The notes under the pieces were generated by a model, which searched no databases, was not told the DNA's origin, and saw only the letters and a program-made list of their open reading frames with translations. Source: Leuctra nigra (taxonomy: Eukaryota; Arthropoda; Insecta; Plecoptera; Leuctridae). From it: 64,000 nucleotides of DNA. Positions 33,516 to 46,630 of this stretch are shown here, piece after piece (position 1 is the stretch's first letter; every line of letters begins with the position of its first letter). The position numbers were made by a program, and so were the translations under genes. The stretch covers positions 18,105,409 to 18,169,408 of the forward strand of contig OW203765.1 of the NCBI GenBank assembly GCA_934045905.1, given 5' to 3'.

Positions 33516-34156
33516 AAGGAAAACGCTCAGTGTAACGCGTTGATGAGCGAGCACCGATACGTACAACATCTCCAACCAAACACGATCCATCCATCAAAGA
33601 TAACTACTACATTATTTCTGATGTTTATTGCAAGTTTTCCATTTCTATTCACTCTGGAATAATTTAATAACAGATCCATGTGCGTGTTTTTTTTACTTAT
33701 CGATAAATCTTCTTTGACAGATAATTCAATTATCTTAAAACGGCAACAAGTCAACACGTAACCAATTGGGCTGAACATTTGTAAAATATCATATAATGTT
33801 GGTTTTGACTAACATACAAATTGGAACTTAATCAGAGCATTTTAATTTTCGATTACTTAGAGGATATATGTTTTAAATTTTACCCAATTGAAGGATTCGA
33901 CTGATTTGAAATCTTGTATAAAATGTTTGTAAGTTTTTAACTTGATTGGATTAACTAATCATTTTTTTTTTAATTTAAACTAATCGACGGTTTTTCACAC
34001 TACCTAGGTAGTCCGTGTTTATATGTGTGCAAAATATCAGCTCGATCGGAGAAACGGTGCTACTTGTATATGAGCAGGGACAGAATAAACAAACTAACAA
34101 TGAAACAGACATCCGTGCCAAAAGAGGGAAAAGAACATGCTCGTTTCACTCGCTCT
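33516..34156 (-). mobile_element. Helitron-like copy, diverged
   Basis: Plus-strand left end AAGGAAAACGCTCAGTGTAA (a variant of CTAGGAAAACG), then GTTGATGAGCGAGCACCG. Internal modules include ATTTGTAAAATATCATATAA and GTGTGCAAAATATCAGCTCG. The right end is GCTCGTTTCACTCGCTCT before TATAATG. It is more diverged than 35017. Confidence 0.75.
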
Positions 34157-34217
34157 TATAATGCCATCGCTTTAAGGTCAAAGTTCTAAACTACTAAAAA
34201 ATAACCCTAAAGATGAT

Positions 34218-34585
34218 ATTCCACTATACAATTCAAGTTGAGCAATTCAAATCTTGTTTTTGTGTCTCACTTTCATGGTTTGAGGTTAGGTTAGTGTTAT
34301 GTTTTTTTCAAAACAATCGTCCTTAACAGCAATTAGCATTCAATTATTTTTTTAATATTTTGATCTTTATACAAAATGTGATTAAATATTACGAAGTTGT
34401 GTTCTCTGTTTCCATATTTGCTTCAATTCTAGTGTCTATTCATCTCAAATTGCAGTTGGGAAAATAGAACCGAATCTAAACCAAGAATTGCCAAGATTTG
34501 GAATTTTCTTGTCTTTCACACTAGCCAAATTGGTCCAATTCTAATCGGCATATTTGAATTGCCCAACTGAATTGTATAGTGGAAT
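34218..34585. mobile_element. 368-bp MITE with ~36-bp inverted termini
   Basis: Left end ATTCCACTATACAATTCAAG (34218) and right end TTGAATTGTATAGTGGAAT-type (to 34585, with one-base differences) pair over about 36 bp. The interior is AT-rich and non-coding, with a GGTTAGGTTAG stretch at about 34283. No certain target duplication. Confidence 0.75.
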
Positions 34586-35016
34586 ACCCACTTAAGATGC
34601 TACTGATTGTGCTGGTGAAGATGCATCAGCAATGACTATACATCTGTCAACACGATTGCATCGCATCCCTGGTGGGACAACTCATCGTATTGGGCATTCA
34701 ATACATGGGGCACATCATCAACTGAAGAACATTGGGAATTGGGTCACTCGTATCATTATCATGCTACCTGGGAGCCACGCCCACAGCAACGAATTGATCC
34801 AAATATTCGACCAGTTACAACCGGAAGCCAATTACATGTTATTATTAACCTATTTTATTTTAGTATGTTCGTGTACACATTTTTAGTAACGAATCAGTAA
34901 AAATCTTGGGCAGTAAAACAACGAGAGCAACACACTAAACGGCTAGTCTTGAATGAAGTACATTTATTTGACTGTTTTAAAATTTCCTTTTTGTCTACCT
35001 AATATCATAATAATAA
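34586..35016. other. non-coding stretch
   Basis: Holds an 84-codon plus ORF (34632-34886) with no recognisable motif. No further feature seen. Confidence 0.35.
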
Positions 35017-35895
35017 CTAGGAAAACGCTCTGAGTAACGCGTTGATGAGCGAGCACGGATACGCGGAACACCTCGAACCGAAATTATGTCTATCGAAAAT
35101 ATCATTAAAAGCCAATAAATCTTGAATTTCGTCAGACTTGAATAAAAATCTCTAAATATTCCTAAAATGTTAGTATCAACCCTTATGATTGAACTGTTCC
35201 TTGTTAATATTCAAAAATCGTACAGGATCTCTTTAAAAAATATACCTGGGACCACTCAAATCATATGATATTAGTGTGTACACAATATCAGATCAATCTG
35301 TTGAACGGTCATTATTAGTTTCATTTCGTTTGAAACTTTCTGCTCTAACTACCTTGCCTTGAACTGAAGATTCGAAGTCGCCGTGAATTTGACAGCCAAC
35401 ACGCAAAATGTCACTAAAATTACAAAACCTTTTGAAAATAACTACAGATTTGACTGAAAATTGGCAAAAATACCTTAAATGTTGGTACCAATGACCATGC
35501 AAAGTTTTTAGTTGATCGGTCAATCGGTTCTAGTTTAAATTTCAAAAATCTCAGGAAAAATGGTTTCAAATTTGAACCAATGGGTGGATTTGGCTGAAAT
35601 TTATTATGATTGGGTACAATGTTGGTTGCAATGTCTTTGCTAAATTTCAAATTGATCAAACCAACCAATCGAAAGATATTTTTTTTAAAATTTGCACCAA
35701 TCGGGGGATTTCAAAAAAAATTAGGGTCTGCAACAATCAGAAATGTTACGTACTTGTGTGCAAAATTTCAGCTCGATCGAAGAAAAACTCTGACCTGTAT
35801 ATCGTCAGTAACAGAAAAAAAAAAAAACAAACAAAAAAAAAAACAGAGGTCCGTGCCAAAAGAGCCAAAAGGAGACGCTCGCTTCGCTCGCTCAA
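35017..35895 (-). mobile_element. Helitron-like reference copy (879 bp, both ends intact)
   Basis: Plus-strand ends CTAGGAAAACGCTCTGAG and GACGCTCGCTTCGCTCGCTC plus AA, with A to the left and T to the right. Inside are quasi-repeated modules with an AAATTTCA-x-x-T-x-GATC core at about 35285, 35505, 35645 and 35765, often followed by an AACGGTT-like word. The tip block GGTCCGTGCCAAAAGAGCCA defines a subtype also seen at 29656 and 45179. ORFs of 121 and 142 codons at its right end are Lys-rich artefacts of A runs. It encodes no transposition protein. Confidence 0.85.
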
Positions 35896-36048
35896 TAACA
35901 GGTTATTGTTTTTTCACTTCAATATATTTTTTCAGTCGGATCAGAAGCATAAATTGTTTTTGCATTTGTGACCTTTTCTTTAATTTCAACGACACTATAT
36001 TCCGTATTATGTTCTGTAAATTTCAACTGTCGTCTTAATTGTTTAATT

Positions 36049-36458
36049 TTAAGAGGCAAATGGAAGCGAACGGGAATCGCACGGTTCGTCAGGGCGTTTT
36101 TTTGAAATTGTGTCTTCCCACTTAATAATTTTAAAAAATCAGATAGTAACGACCCATTACAGCCTAAAAGACTAAATAATGCCGCACACTGGAGTTCATT
36201 ATGACCTCTGGTGCGACCTCAAAGTGTTAAATACGATATTTTTAATAAAATAATTGAAAATAATCGTATTTAACACTTTGAGGTCAGACCAGAGGTCATA
36301 ATGAACTCCAGTGTGCGGCATTATTTAGTATATAAGATATAAGGCTGTTATGGGTTGTTACTATCTGATTTTTTAAAATATTTAAGTGGGAAGGCACAAT
36401 TTCAAAAAAACGCTCTGACGAACCGTGCGATTCCCGCTCGCTTCCGTTTGCCTCTTAA
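36049..36458. mobile_element. TTAA-flanked foldback element, copy 1
   Basis: The element GAGGCAAATGGAAGCGA to TCGCTTCCGTTTGCCTC (36053-36454) is flanked by TTAA on both sides. The two ~190-bp arms are near-complete inverted repeats meeting at an AT-rich spacer around 36240. Landmarks are TCAGATAGTAACGACCCATT, GCACACTGGAGTTCATTATG and AACACTTTGAGGTC. A TTAA target is typical of piggyBac-like elements. It is non-coding, with a close relative at 40885-41270. Confidence 0.9.
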
Positions 36459-37785
36459 GACTTCTGAATATGAAGCAACATTAACGCTGGGCAAGTCATC
36501 CAGTTTTAATTAATTTAAGATAGCACCAATTTGTTTTCATTATAAATTTACGGTGAAGTATCTATATGTCCATTTTCTATTAGGAAATTGGTGTTCGTTT
36601 GTTTCTACAAATCTATTGATAAAATTGTACACAATTGACTGTTTACTGTTTAAAAAAGTGTCCAAAATGGGAGGGTTTGTATTTAGTTTATTTATCAGAT
36701 ATAATTAATTTTTTCTTCATTTTATCTTGCCGCGTTTAATTTAAGTTGCATGCTGATGTATTTTTATATTTAAATTGAATTGACATGTCTCAAAAAGTGC
36801 TCATTTCATTATAAAATAAAAGTAACTGAGTAACTAGGATGGATCTAAAAGTTCAATCAATTAATTAAAAATACGAATGATTCCACTCGAAATTAAAAAC
36901 AACAAACAATATAACAATAACAACAACGCAATCAATGTTTCCGCGAACTCCGTGGCGGTCGGCGAGTAAAAGACTCGTCCGGTCTCCGACAAAACACGAA
37001 TACGCCCGACATGATACTTCGTGCCACACACGATACACGATCAAGATGCACCATCACGATACCCTGGGCACAACGGCTGAGGGGATAGTTTGAAAATCAA
37101 CAAATTATCTATCTCGAATACGTAATTAAATTAAAACTATTTTCAAAATTATTTTGATAGCATATTTCAGGTAAAACTGAGATATATAATAATTATTACA
37201 ATTAATTATATTATATATTTTATATATTTTATATATTTTATATATTTTATATATTTTATATATATATTATATTTATTATAATTTATTAAGAAAAATCGTA
37301 TTACATCATTTGGTCCTCTCACAAGCAAACGAGTTGTTCTAGAGAAACTTCAGAGGCTAAGTAAATCCCTCGATTCTTTTTTAAATAAGACTACAAGCAA
37401 ACAAGCCCACTTAATTATAATTCCAAATATTATAAAATCATTGATTTCTGTTACGACTGATGTAACTTGACTTGTTTTCGCCTGACAGACCTATTTGTAC
37501 ACAAGGATAATTGAAAGAACACAAATTGAATACAAACGTGCGTAAAAGATACAATGAGAATTGCATTGATTTGTCCTCATACATGAAGTTTATTATATGT
37601 GTGTTTTGCACGAACATTTTTTTAAAATTTACAAATGGTGTCAGAAATGGGATTGTCTATTTTTTTATTGATCAGGCAGGATTTGTAGGAAAACACATAA
37701 TTAAAATTTCATATAAAAAATCGAAATAACAGGCCTCAAAGGAAATGAGAAAATGTTGAAATCCCGTATCTGTCACCATTTGTAG
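36459..37785. other. non-coding stretch with a 9-bp AT satellite
   Basis: The unit TTTTATATA is repeated about six times at 37209-37262. A 72-codon ORF at 37511-37729 is featureless. Confidence 0.4.
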
Positions 37786-38055
37786 AACAGGGACTTAATT
37801 ATTCTAAACCTCAGAGATAAAAGGGCATAAGTTAATTTCAATGTTTCTTGAGGTGAACGGGCAAACCAGTATTTCTGGGTTCATTCAATCATATTTGTAA
37901 TGGTCACATGAGTCATTGTGTAAGAGAATACCTACTTCAATATAAGTGTAATTTTTTACATCAGTCAAATGGCAATTGATAGAGCTTGATAACATCATTT
38001 CAAAAGTGTGTGATGCAAAATCATAAAATTGGCATCCTACCTCTAAATTACAGTT
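37786..38055. repeat. dispersed repeat family R, copy 3
   Basis: TAAACCTCAGAGATAAAAGG on the left, GGCATCCTACCTCTAAATTA on the right, with internal CAAACCAGTATTTCTGGGTT, CACATGAGTCATTGTGTAAG and ATCATTTCAAAAGTGTG. These match 8072-8322 in order. Confidence 0.6.
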
Positions 38056-40884
38056 AATGTAACGATTGTAAAAAAGCGCATATTGTAGTATAACTTTGTA
38101 ATTGTATTCGATAACAAATTAATGTAACCGGTCCTGCCATATGTACTCAAATCAGAACGAATTTCAGAATCTATCAAACAAGTAAACTCTCGAATTCATA
38201 AAATTACGATTATATTTTGATTTATAAAGTTTTGAGAGCCCAGTTGTTATAATATTCTCCTCCTTCTACTGGACTGCGAACGCTACAATTTATCTCAATG
38301 TGGAGGTTGGACTGTATCTTTAATCAGCCAATTGAAAGCTAAATTCTCTAATTTACATTATTACTGATGCTTCCGTGCACAATATAAAACACTCTATATA
38401 ATTAGTGAAAGTAAATATTTGGCAACAAAAAAACATATGAATGGTTGTTGTGCATTTCATGGCGGGGGAAGTGAAAAGGGGGCTTTTCGTATTCTCGTGA
38501 TATTGTTTTGCATTATTGGAATAATTTTATTACATAAAGCCAGACTGTGCTATGCTAGAAATGAAGGGTATTCACAACCATCATAATTACGTTGTAAGGT
38601 TTATGGCATAATCCGTTATAAGAAATGAACTGCTTAATTTACTTTTTATTTCAACAGTATATCTTATGAGGTAAATGGTAAATGGTATAAATACCATTTA
38701 TCACATTATAAATCCAGCTTAAGAAACCATTTAAGTAGGACTGAACAACAATATATAGAGAGCAAAACATCATTTAAGCAGCCAGGCTCCATTACTAACT
38801 GCTGTGTAACCTAACAGCGTAATTCAACTTACTGTCATTAGTGAGAACAAGAAAATGAGAAAATAATCACCCACATATACATAATATAATGCTATCATGT
38901 TTGTGATAGAAAATAAACGTATTTCAATTGAAAATAAATAGTTTCACGGTTATAATACGAGACAGCAATTTACGAGTATGCTCATTGAAATCTAACCTTT
39001 AATTTAATTATACATGTCCTGTGTTAGTTAGTGCTATTTTAGGTAATAACAAACTAAATATTAAAATCAAACACTGACTAGTTTTCATACCAAAAGTTAT
39101 GTAATCATTTTAATGTCATATTTTTAATGTAAGTATTTTCTTGAATTGCATTACCTCACTACTTTGGCTATTAATGTGATATACGCATTTTTCTGTAACT
39201 GGCAATGGCATGTCCGATGTCACTGTATAAACAATTTGGGATGAAAAAATCTAAACTAAATGAAACTGGTCGAGTTTGAGTGTTCAGCTCAATAATAACA
39301 TCCAGGATGCCAGAATCAACGCTTTAGACAACGTTGACACCTTCAACGCCTTCAACACCTCCAGCACGCAAAGGTTTCGTGACTTCCCTCCAATGCAGTC
39401 ATCATGAATAATTGATAGAGTTATTGATTCTTCTCGTATTGATTGTTGTCTGGTTGTGGGGCATGCCGCTCAGCTGTTCGCGTTTTGTGACTGATTTCAT
39501 GGTTTTGGCTCCCCGAGGGATGTGGCCGCATATTCCTGGAAGTTAGGTACAGTTATTGAGCGAGTGAAACATTATATCGAACTGAAATGATGAATTGATG
39601 AATTATATTAAACATTTTGCGGTCGTGAGACAGATAATAGGTTGGAATGCGATTAGATAGTGTAATGAGTTTAGAGTATCACAATTTAATTAACAACTTG
39701 GGTGACGGACCTTTCCTGAAATTCGAGATTTCTTTAAAGTCGATTCAATTAATGTCTAATGGCAAACCGACGGGAAATGCGCTCCATTGTTCGACATTAA
39801 TTTTGTTTTTTATCATTTTATATGCGATTATGTGTATAGAAGTAATTTTACGTATTATTTATTATGTATGATTTATTTTCAAATTATATTATGTATTTTT
39901 CTTTTCATTTGTGATTTTTTTTCTAGGTTATATATTATGTTGTTTAAAATGTACATTAATTATGTATAGATTTGTTGATCTCGCAATTCATACCTACCAA
40001 ATGTTCAAGAGGATTAGTCATTTTAAGTCATTTCACAATAGAAGTTCAACTCCGGTTGTACCTCTTCTTGCAACTTGTTGATTCTGTAACACTCTTCTAG
40101 GTGCAGCCGAACAGATCTATTCAGAAGATCCACTTACTAATGTGTACTTTGTGTACGACAGTTTCCATTACATTTCTAGGGAATCATTCTAGATTTCTTC
40201 TAACAATCGCAAAATAAAGATTGAACCCGGTAGAAGATCACCTGGAGCACAGCGTCACAATGAGATCTGCCAGTACAACTCCCGTCATAAAGTCTCAACT
40301 TTTAACAACGTAATCTGCAGTTTTCTTCTAGGAACACTCTTCTGCTCCGGCGATGATCTTTTCAAAAGAACAAGCTCATAATAAACGAATTCATGAATCC
40401 CCATGTTTACCATGCAAGGTATAGCTATTAACAGTGTAACTTCTAGATACACTTTCAACACTGCAGCTGACCTTGCTATGAACTCCGCAAAAAGTACTTC
40501 AAGGCCGTGTTGGTGCATCAATGTCAGCTGTTTGGAGGAATAACATCTACTAATGAAATATATAACTTCTAAACTATGATTAGGCAATCCTCAGATTGAA
40601 ACAGCTAATCACTTCTAAGCATGGTGATTATATAAGTTAGGTGAAGAGGCGAGCATATACCGTACAGTCAGGGAAACTAGATGGTTCATACTCTGCCTCT
40701 CTCTGACCCATAACATAAACATGTTTTTATATGGAGCAGAAAGATATAGAGTTTAACCATCTAATTTCCTTGACTATACGTGCTACTCTGTGGAAAAATC
40801 CTGGGACTGATTAACTCAGATCGACTAAGTTCTCTAGTTCCTGTTAGCCGTTAACTACTACGTTTGCCGCCAGGTAGGCTCTAG
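38056..40884. other. non-coding stretch, no gene seen
   Basis: Features are limited to a small hairpin AAATGGTATAAATACCATTT (about 38679) and a possible Helitron tip TTATTGAGCGAGTGAAAC (about 39554). ORFs of 60-100 codons show no recognisable motif. Confidence 0.35.
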
Positions 40885-41270
40885 TTAAGAGGCCTGGGTA
40901 AGTGAGGGGAATCGCAAAGTTCGTCAGAGCGTTTTTTTTAAATTTTTTCTTCCCACTAAATAATTTTAAAAAATCAGATAGTAACGACCCATTACAGCCT
41001 AAAAGACTTAATAATGCCACACACTGGAGTACTTTATGACCTCTGGTACGACCTCAAAGTGTTAAATACGATTATCTTACCATAAATAATATCGTATTTA
41101 ACACTTTGAGGTCGTACGAGAGTACTCCAGTGTGTGGCATTATTTAGTCTATTAGGCTGTAATGGGTCGTGACTATATGATTTTTTAAAATTATTTAGTG
41201 GGAAGACATAATTTAGTAAAATCACTTTGAAGAATAGTGCGTTTCCCGTTTGCTTCCCCTGGCCTCTTAA
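40885..41270. mobile_element. TTAA-flanked foldback element, copy 2
   Basis: Same family as 36049-36458. TTAA flanks GAGGCCTGGGTAAG on the left and CTTCCCCTGGCCTC on the right. Both arms carry GTAACGACCCATTACAGCCT or its complement and AACACTTTGAGGTCGTAC, meeting near 41085. The terminal 30 bp and the ACTCCAGTGTGTGGC block are diverged from copy 1. Confidence 0.9.
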
Positions 41271-44200
41271 CTAATCTGACTGACTGCACTTGCGGAGAAG
41301 TCGCGTTTTGTCAAGGCTCGTTTAATCACCTTCCTATAAAATCATCATGGAATAAAGTCACAGCGGCTTTTGGTTACTTGAGACTACAAGCATTGTGTTT
41401 TCTTGGGCATAAGAATTTAAGAGGTGAAAATATATTAATAAGTATATCAATCTGAGGCTTGATCTTATAGTTTCCTTCCAGATTGACGCAGTCAGCTGAC
41501 CTCGATAAGCCTCTACCGCCCATATATTACATCTAGTTACTTTCTCCCAGGCCCTGCTGCTTCAACTACCGGTAGATGACGTCACTAACCTGTAGCGCGT
41601 GCAGCCTGTAGCCGGTGGGCAGTATGCAAGCTGCGTTGTATGTACGCGAGAAGCAGAAACAAAGGAAGAACAAATTTCGCCGTGGACGTGTTGAATTGCC
41701 CAGCAACGTAGCGACAAAAGTGATTGCACCTTTTCCACAGTTCCCTCCCAACACATGGGTAGGTCCGTGAGTGTAATCGGATGTCCCGTGTTGTCTCGAT
41801 CGGATGTCCCGTGTTGTCTCGTGCGTCTGGATGTGCACGCGAGTGAGATGGAGAGAGAGATTTCAAAATGGTTGCCGTCTTGTTTAAGGGGAAGGACGCC
41901 CAATGTAAACTTATGATTTTTTTTAATTGACCGTCTCGTTGATGTCGAAAAACACACTGAAACATACTGATACTAAAAGACTGAAACATACTGAATTTCA
42001 TTACATTTCATACTTTTATTTCACATGCAGAAATAACAATTAGCTCTTCGTGCGTCAATTATCAAATTATTTTTTTAATTTGATCCTACAGATATGAGTA
42101 ATTATTATATGCTTAAAAGTATCTGAATTTTAATTTTAAAAAATATCTCATATCGTTTAGACAAATTAAAAAAATTACAACGACTCACAAAGCTCAATTC
42201 ATCCTCTTTTGTCGCTTCATTAGGGTCACAATATTAAAAAATGCATATTAGAGAGTAGTCCTTTCTCTTGATACACTGCAGTAGGTATCTCAAAGAAAAC
42301 TCTACTTACTAAACGATTGGTTTAATTCTACGGATTGCCTTTTAAATTTGGAAACGATCAACTGATCTTAGTATTTTCTTCGCCAATATTGAGATTGATA
42401 ATATATTCTAATCGAAGTAATAAAGTGCTTTATGTGCATATACAAAAACAAAAAGCACATTAAATTGAAATGAAGTATTACTACTTACCTATTAAAACTT
42501 TACTAGTGGTATTCAAGTAGTTCAGTTTTAAGACTATGCTATTGCATGAATAGGTTAAGTAGGTTGACGATTTCCATCTCCATCTTGAATCTGATAAATA
42601 AATGATATCGTAATCGTGCACACAAGTGCCTCAAAAATAGCTTTGTTAACATTTCAAGTACAAGTCTCACCTTATACATTATTCAAAGCTCAATATTCAT
42701 GTAATATTGCACTTTACTTTGGTCGTCATTCCATTTGAAAAGTTAATTCAATTAATTATTTGAAATGCAATCAGTGCTTTCGCTCAAAAGCTATGACGGA
42801 AACATTATTCCAGACGTACAATATATTTATTATATTCTTTAACACCCTGTTTACGTAGTAATAAAGAGCTTTTACAGGTGTTAAATTATTCATCACCTGA
42901 CCCAGTTCTATAATTGCGATCTATGATTTACCAGGTATTATTTTATTGTAGCTTCAATGTCGATTTGTTAAACCTTATTTACATTACAAAAGTTTTCTAC
43001 CCTTCGCCACTTGAAACATTTCGACGAGAAAACTTCTCTTGGAGAACGGTTTAACAAGAAACAGTCTAAAAAGTTATTTCTCTTGAATCTTGACTTTCGA
43101 GTGAAATTTTCCACTCTAATGATATCTCAAGATAAAAATATTCCAGCCAATGAAATCTCTCTCGCTCTCTCGCTCTCACTCACCGTTATCTCGATCTCTC
43201 TTGAGACGTGTTACCATGGCAACTGCAATGTTGTTGTTATTGTCATCTTTGCAGGATATGTTCTCTATCTGTAATGTCATTAATGCTTCTGTCGCTTCTC
43301 GTCACAGCTAATATTACATTTGACAGTTAAATAAACCCAAACTGAAATTTAAAAATACTCGCTTTTTTAGAGCTTTTTAGAATCCTCTTGTCGCAGCTTT
43401 GGAACGACTTTAAGCTCTAATTATTGGCCCACGCACTTCATATGGTACAAGATATAGGCGAATCTTTATGCGCCTCTCTCCTCAACCGTTCTGCGCAGCT
43501 TTTAAACGAGCTTAACGCCTCTGCGCGCCTGATACCTTCGTGACGCATTTTCGTTACAAGGTAACAAGTTTACCACCACAAATCTTCAAAAAATATAATT
43601 GATTGATATTTGTACCTTCTTAAACCCTTTCAGTCCATATTAGATTCAAATTATTTGAATTTGTTCCATTTCGGTTTGAAAATTGTAAACTGTCAAATGT
43701 AATACGTGCTCATTATTTGTACAGACCACTTCACACACGATACACTGACATGCCTGTCTAACATACTCTTCTACTTTCTCTCTTACAGTCTAGAGGGAGT
43801 GTGCACTAGGTGTTGCACTCTATAGCACGGTTCTCTGTCGCTTAACTCGATTGTTGTGACCTTCGCTAGTTCATTCATTGGTTCAGAAAGTTAGTGGTGA
43901 AATGAGACGAATCTAGTAGAAGTAAACTTACAACAAGTTTGTTTACATGCAATTGTAATGAGTTGATTGCATCGATGTTTAATAATAAGTTTTAAATTCA
44001 TCTAATTACTTTCAGCTTAAAGTTTCGTACTTATAGCTACTAAAACATAATTTGGTTTTTGCTATTACAAAAGGAAGGTCAAGTTTGAATGACTGATTTA
44101 CTGTGGAAAGTTATACACATTAGTTACTTCAAACAGTTTGTAAAAAAATATTTATTTCGTCGTCTGAAAATATTCAAATTAAACGCGACTAAATGCAACG

Positions 44201-45178
44201 CACAATTTGTGCACATTGTACAATGTGTACAACGTATACATTGTAACAACGTACAATGATACCGGGAAAACATGGTCCATTGTATGATGATACAATATAT
44301 TCCAGCATATTGATTTTAGGGAGCTTTTTAAATAAATCTTATTTTTACCACCAGAGAAGGTAAATAGAATCCATATAAAAGTTCCCCTTCGGATAATTAT
44401 GTATTTCTAGTAGGTATATTAAGTTGTCAAAAGTTCACTTGAACGGAAAAACCTGACCTTTTCCATTCAAAGTCAATTTTTAGCCAATAAAATAATCAAA
44501 ATTGTTTTCACTTCCCCAGAAATTGAGTATATTTGTGTCGCTTCTCCCATTACACAGATAGTATGAACATAATCTTCCCTTTTGCCCATTATCGGAAATA
44601 TTTTAAACTGATTTAACTAATAAATCTGATACTTATAATGATACGTTTTCATCCCCTTCTTGATTTCAAAACTCCAGCTACGGGGTAAAAATGTAGGTCA
44701 AAGTGTTAACTATAAAAAAACTTATTTCCCTGATTCGCGATAACAAACTAGTCGACGTTTTTTAAGAAGTTTTCTATTTTTCCCTCGGCTCCATTCTTAT
44801 CGCGCAAGATTAATATTGTTCGCGGAGGAGGGGAGAAATTCCGCCGGGAAAACACGAAAGAAACTTGTGAAAACACACTGCACTGCATCATGCTCGATAA
44901 CAATACGCTTAGAGTCAATCAAATCCGTTTATACGAACACGTGCAATCTTCTATCTAAAGCTATAGTTCATTGTGGATTCTGCAATCAAATCTCGGCTCT
45001 TGAAAAGTCTACTTGTTAGTTATACACCATCTAAACATTCAATATTAAAGTTCCTGTTTAGAGTGAACCCAGTGCTCCAGCCATGGTGCTTAGAATTCGC
45101 TGTAATTCTTACAAATTTCAGTTGAAACAATGTCTCAAAAAGAAGCATGAAACAATTATACCTTACCGTATGATACAA
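41271..45178. other. long non-coding stretch, no gene seen
   Basis: Noted inside: an imperfect 22-bp tandem duplication GGATGTCCCGTGTTGTCTCG at 41777-41820; ATGACGTCAC at about 41576; CT-rich sequence at 43155-43200; a perfect X-box at 43210; and a CATTGTACAATG palindrome cluster at about 44213-44260. Overlapping minus-strand ORFs at 41562-42001 (90-138 codons, two frames) are unsupported. Confidence 0.4.
43210..43223. promoter_or_regulatory. perfect X-box (RFX) palindrome
   Basis: GTTACCATGGCAAC matches the RFX consensus with both half-sites. It is not inside an element I can recognise. The regulatory role is inference. Confidence 0.45.
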
Positions 45179-45975
45179 CTAGGAAAACGCTCAGTGTAAC
45201 GCGTTGATGAGCGAGCACGGGTACGTGCAAATGCACGAACCGGAAATGCGTACACAACGCACAGAAAACATATACATCCATATTGAATTGATTATGATAT
45301 CAACTTATATGATGATACGCTTTTCATCGAAACTTTAAAATAGCATCTAAGCACCTGGTTCATAAAGCAAGTCAGAATCAATTCAATTGGCACTGGAAAA
45401 CATTCATTTCGATACTTCATTACTGACAGATATAAAAAATGTCAATAAGTTTATACGTTCTTAACTGATTGGGATGAAATTTTGTAAAATAAGAGACAAT
45501 GTTGGTCTTAATGATCATGCAAAATATGAGTTTGATCACAATTATCGAAGACCGTTTTCATTTTTCAGCCTATCAGGAGATATTTATTTAAATTTTAACC
45601 AATGAATGGATTTCAAAAAAATTATGTTCTTGAAACAGAAAAGGTTGTTTCTACATGTGTGCAAAATTTCAGCTCGATCGAAGAAAAACTGACTTGAATA
45701 GCCAAATATGAGTTTGATCAGTTTTATCGAAGACCATTGTCATTTTACAACCTACCATCAGGAGATGTTTTTAAATTTTATTAGCCAAAGAATGGATTTC
45801 AAAAAATTTTGGGGTCTGCAAACAGAAAAGGTTGTCTCCAGATGTGTGCAAAATTTCAGCTCGATCGAAGAAAAACTCTGATCTTTATATCGTCAGGTAA
45901 CAGAAAAAAAACAAAAAATAAAACAGAGGTCCGTGCCAAAAGAGCCAAAAGGAGACGCTCGCTTCGCTCGCTCAA
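45179..45975 (-). mobile_element. Helitron-like copy with an internal duplication
   Basis: Plus-strand ends CTAGGAAAACGCTCAGTG and GAGACGCTCGCTTCGCTCGC plus TCAA, with A on the left and T on the right. The segment AAATATGAGTTTGATCA to GATCGAAGAAAAACT occurs twice in tandem (about 45520-45692 and 45702-45879). The two copies have diverged by scattered substitutions. Otherwise it follows the second half of 29656-31734. Confidence 0.85.
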
Positions 45976-46630
45976 TTATATGTTTCTCAGTGAAGTTCAA
46001 ATTAAACTATGCCAAAATAATTCATTTATTTAGTGCAACGTTGTCAGATTTATGGTAAATTTCTCACATTATACACTTTTTCTTTCTTATTTGGCCCGTG
46101 ACACTATATTTTTAGACGGCAGTTTTATTCTAAATATTAATTTTAGACTATTTTCAATATTTTGTCATTCCTCTTGCAGTTTTAGGAGCAATTTAAGACC
46201 AATATTACTGGGCGATTTCAAGTCTCCCTGTATTATCTTATGGGGGAAAAGATGATCTTCAATCAAGAATATCTAATTATATCATACGGTAAGGGGAGAT
46301 ATTTTTTGCTAGTTGTATGTAATATGGTTTCACTAATCTTTGGTACGAATTACAACAAGTAAGTACGTACGTGCATTTAGATTTATAGTCTTGATTCATA
46401 TCATACGTGTAACGAATATACAATTTCTTTATGTACCTACTTAACTCATCTATCGTAAGATACTCGTAAGTGTAATATATATAATCTACTTTCAACGGGG
46501 TGCCATTTTTGGGATATTTAATCGATTAAAAGCTTTTTTGTAAACTTAAAAGGTCTTAAAATATGACTTTGAGGGCCAGTAAACATTGGAATTGAGCTTT
46601 CTTGTGTGTGCCTATTTAAGGTCTACCTAT
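45976..46630. other. non-coding stretch, no feature seen
   Basis: AT-rich. ORFs of 67-74 codons are featureless. Confidence 0.4.

Noticed and set aside
35606..36038. 121- and 142-codon Lys-rich ORFs
   Set aside because: They lie across the A-rich tip of a Helitron-like copy and run out of the element.
41562..42001. Overlapping 90-138-codon minus-strand ORFs
   Set aside because: They overlap each other across a small tandem duplication and carry no recognisable domain.
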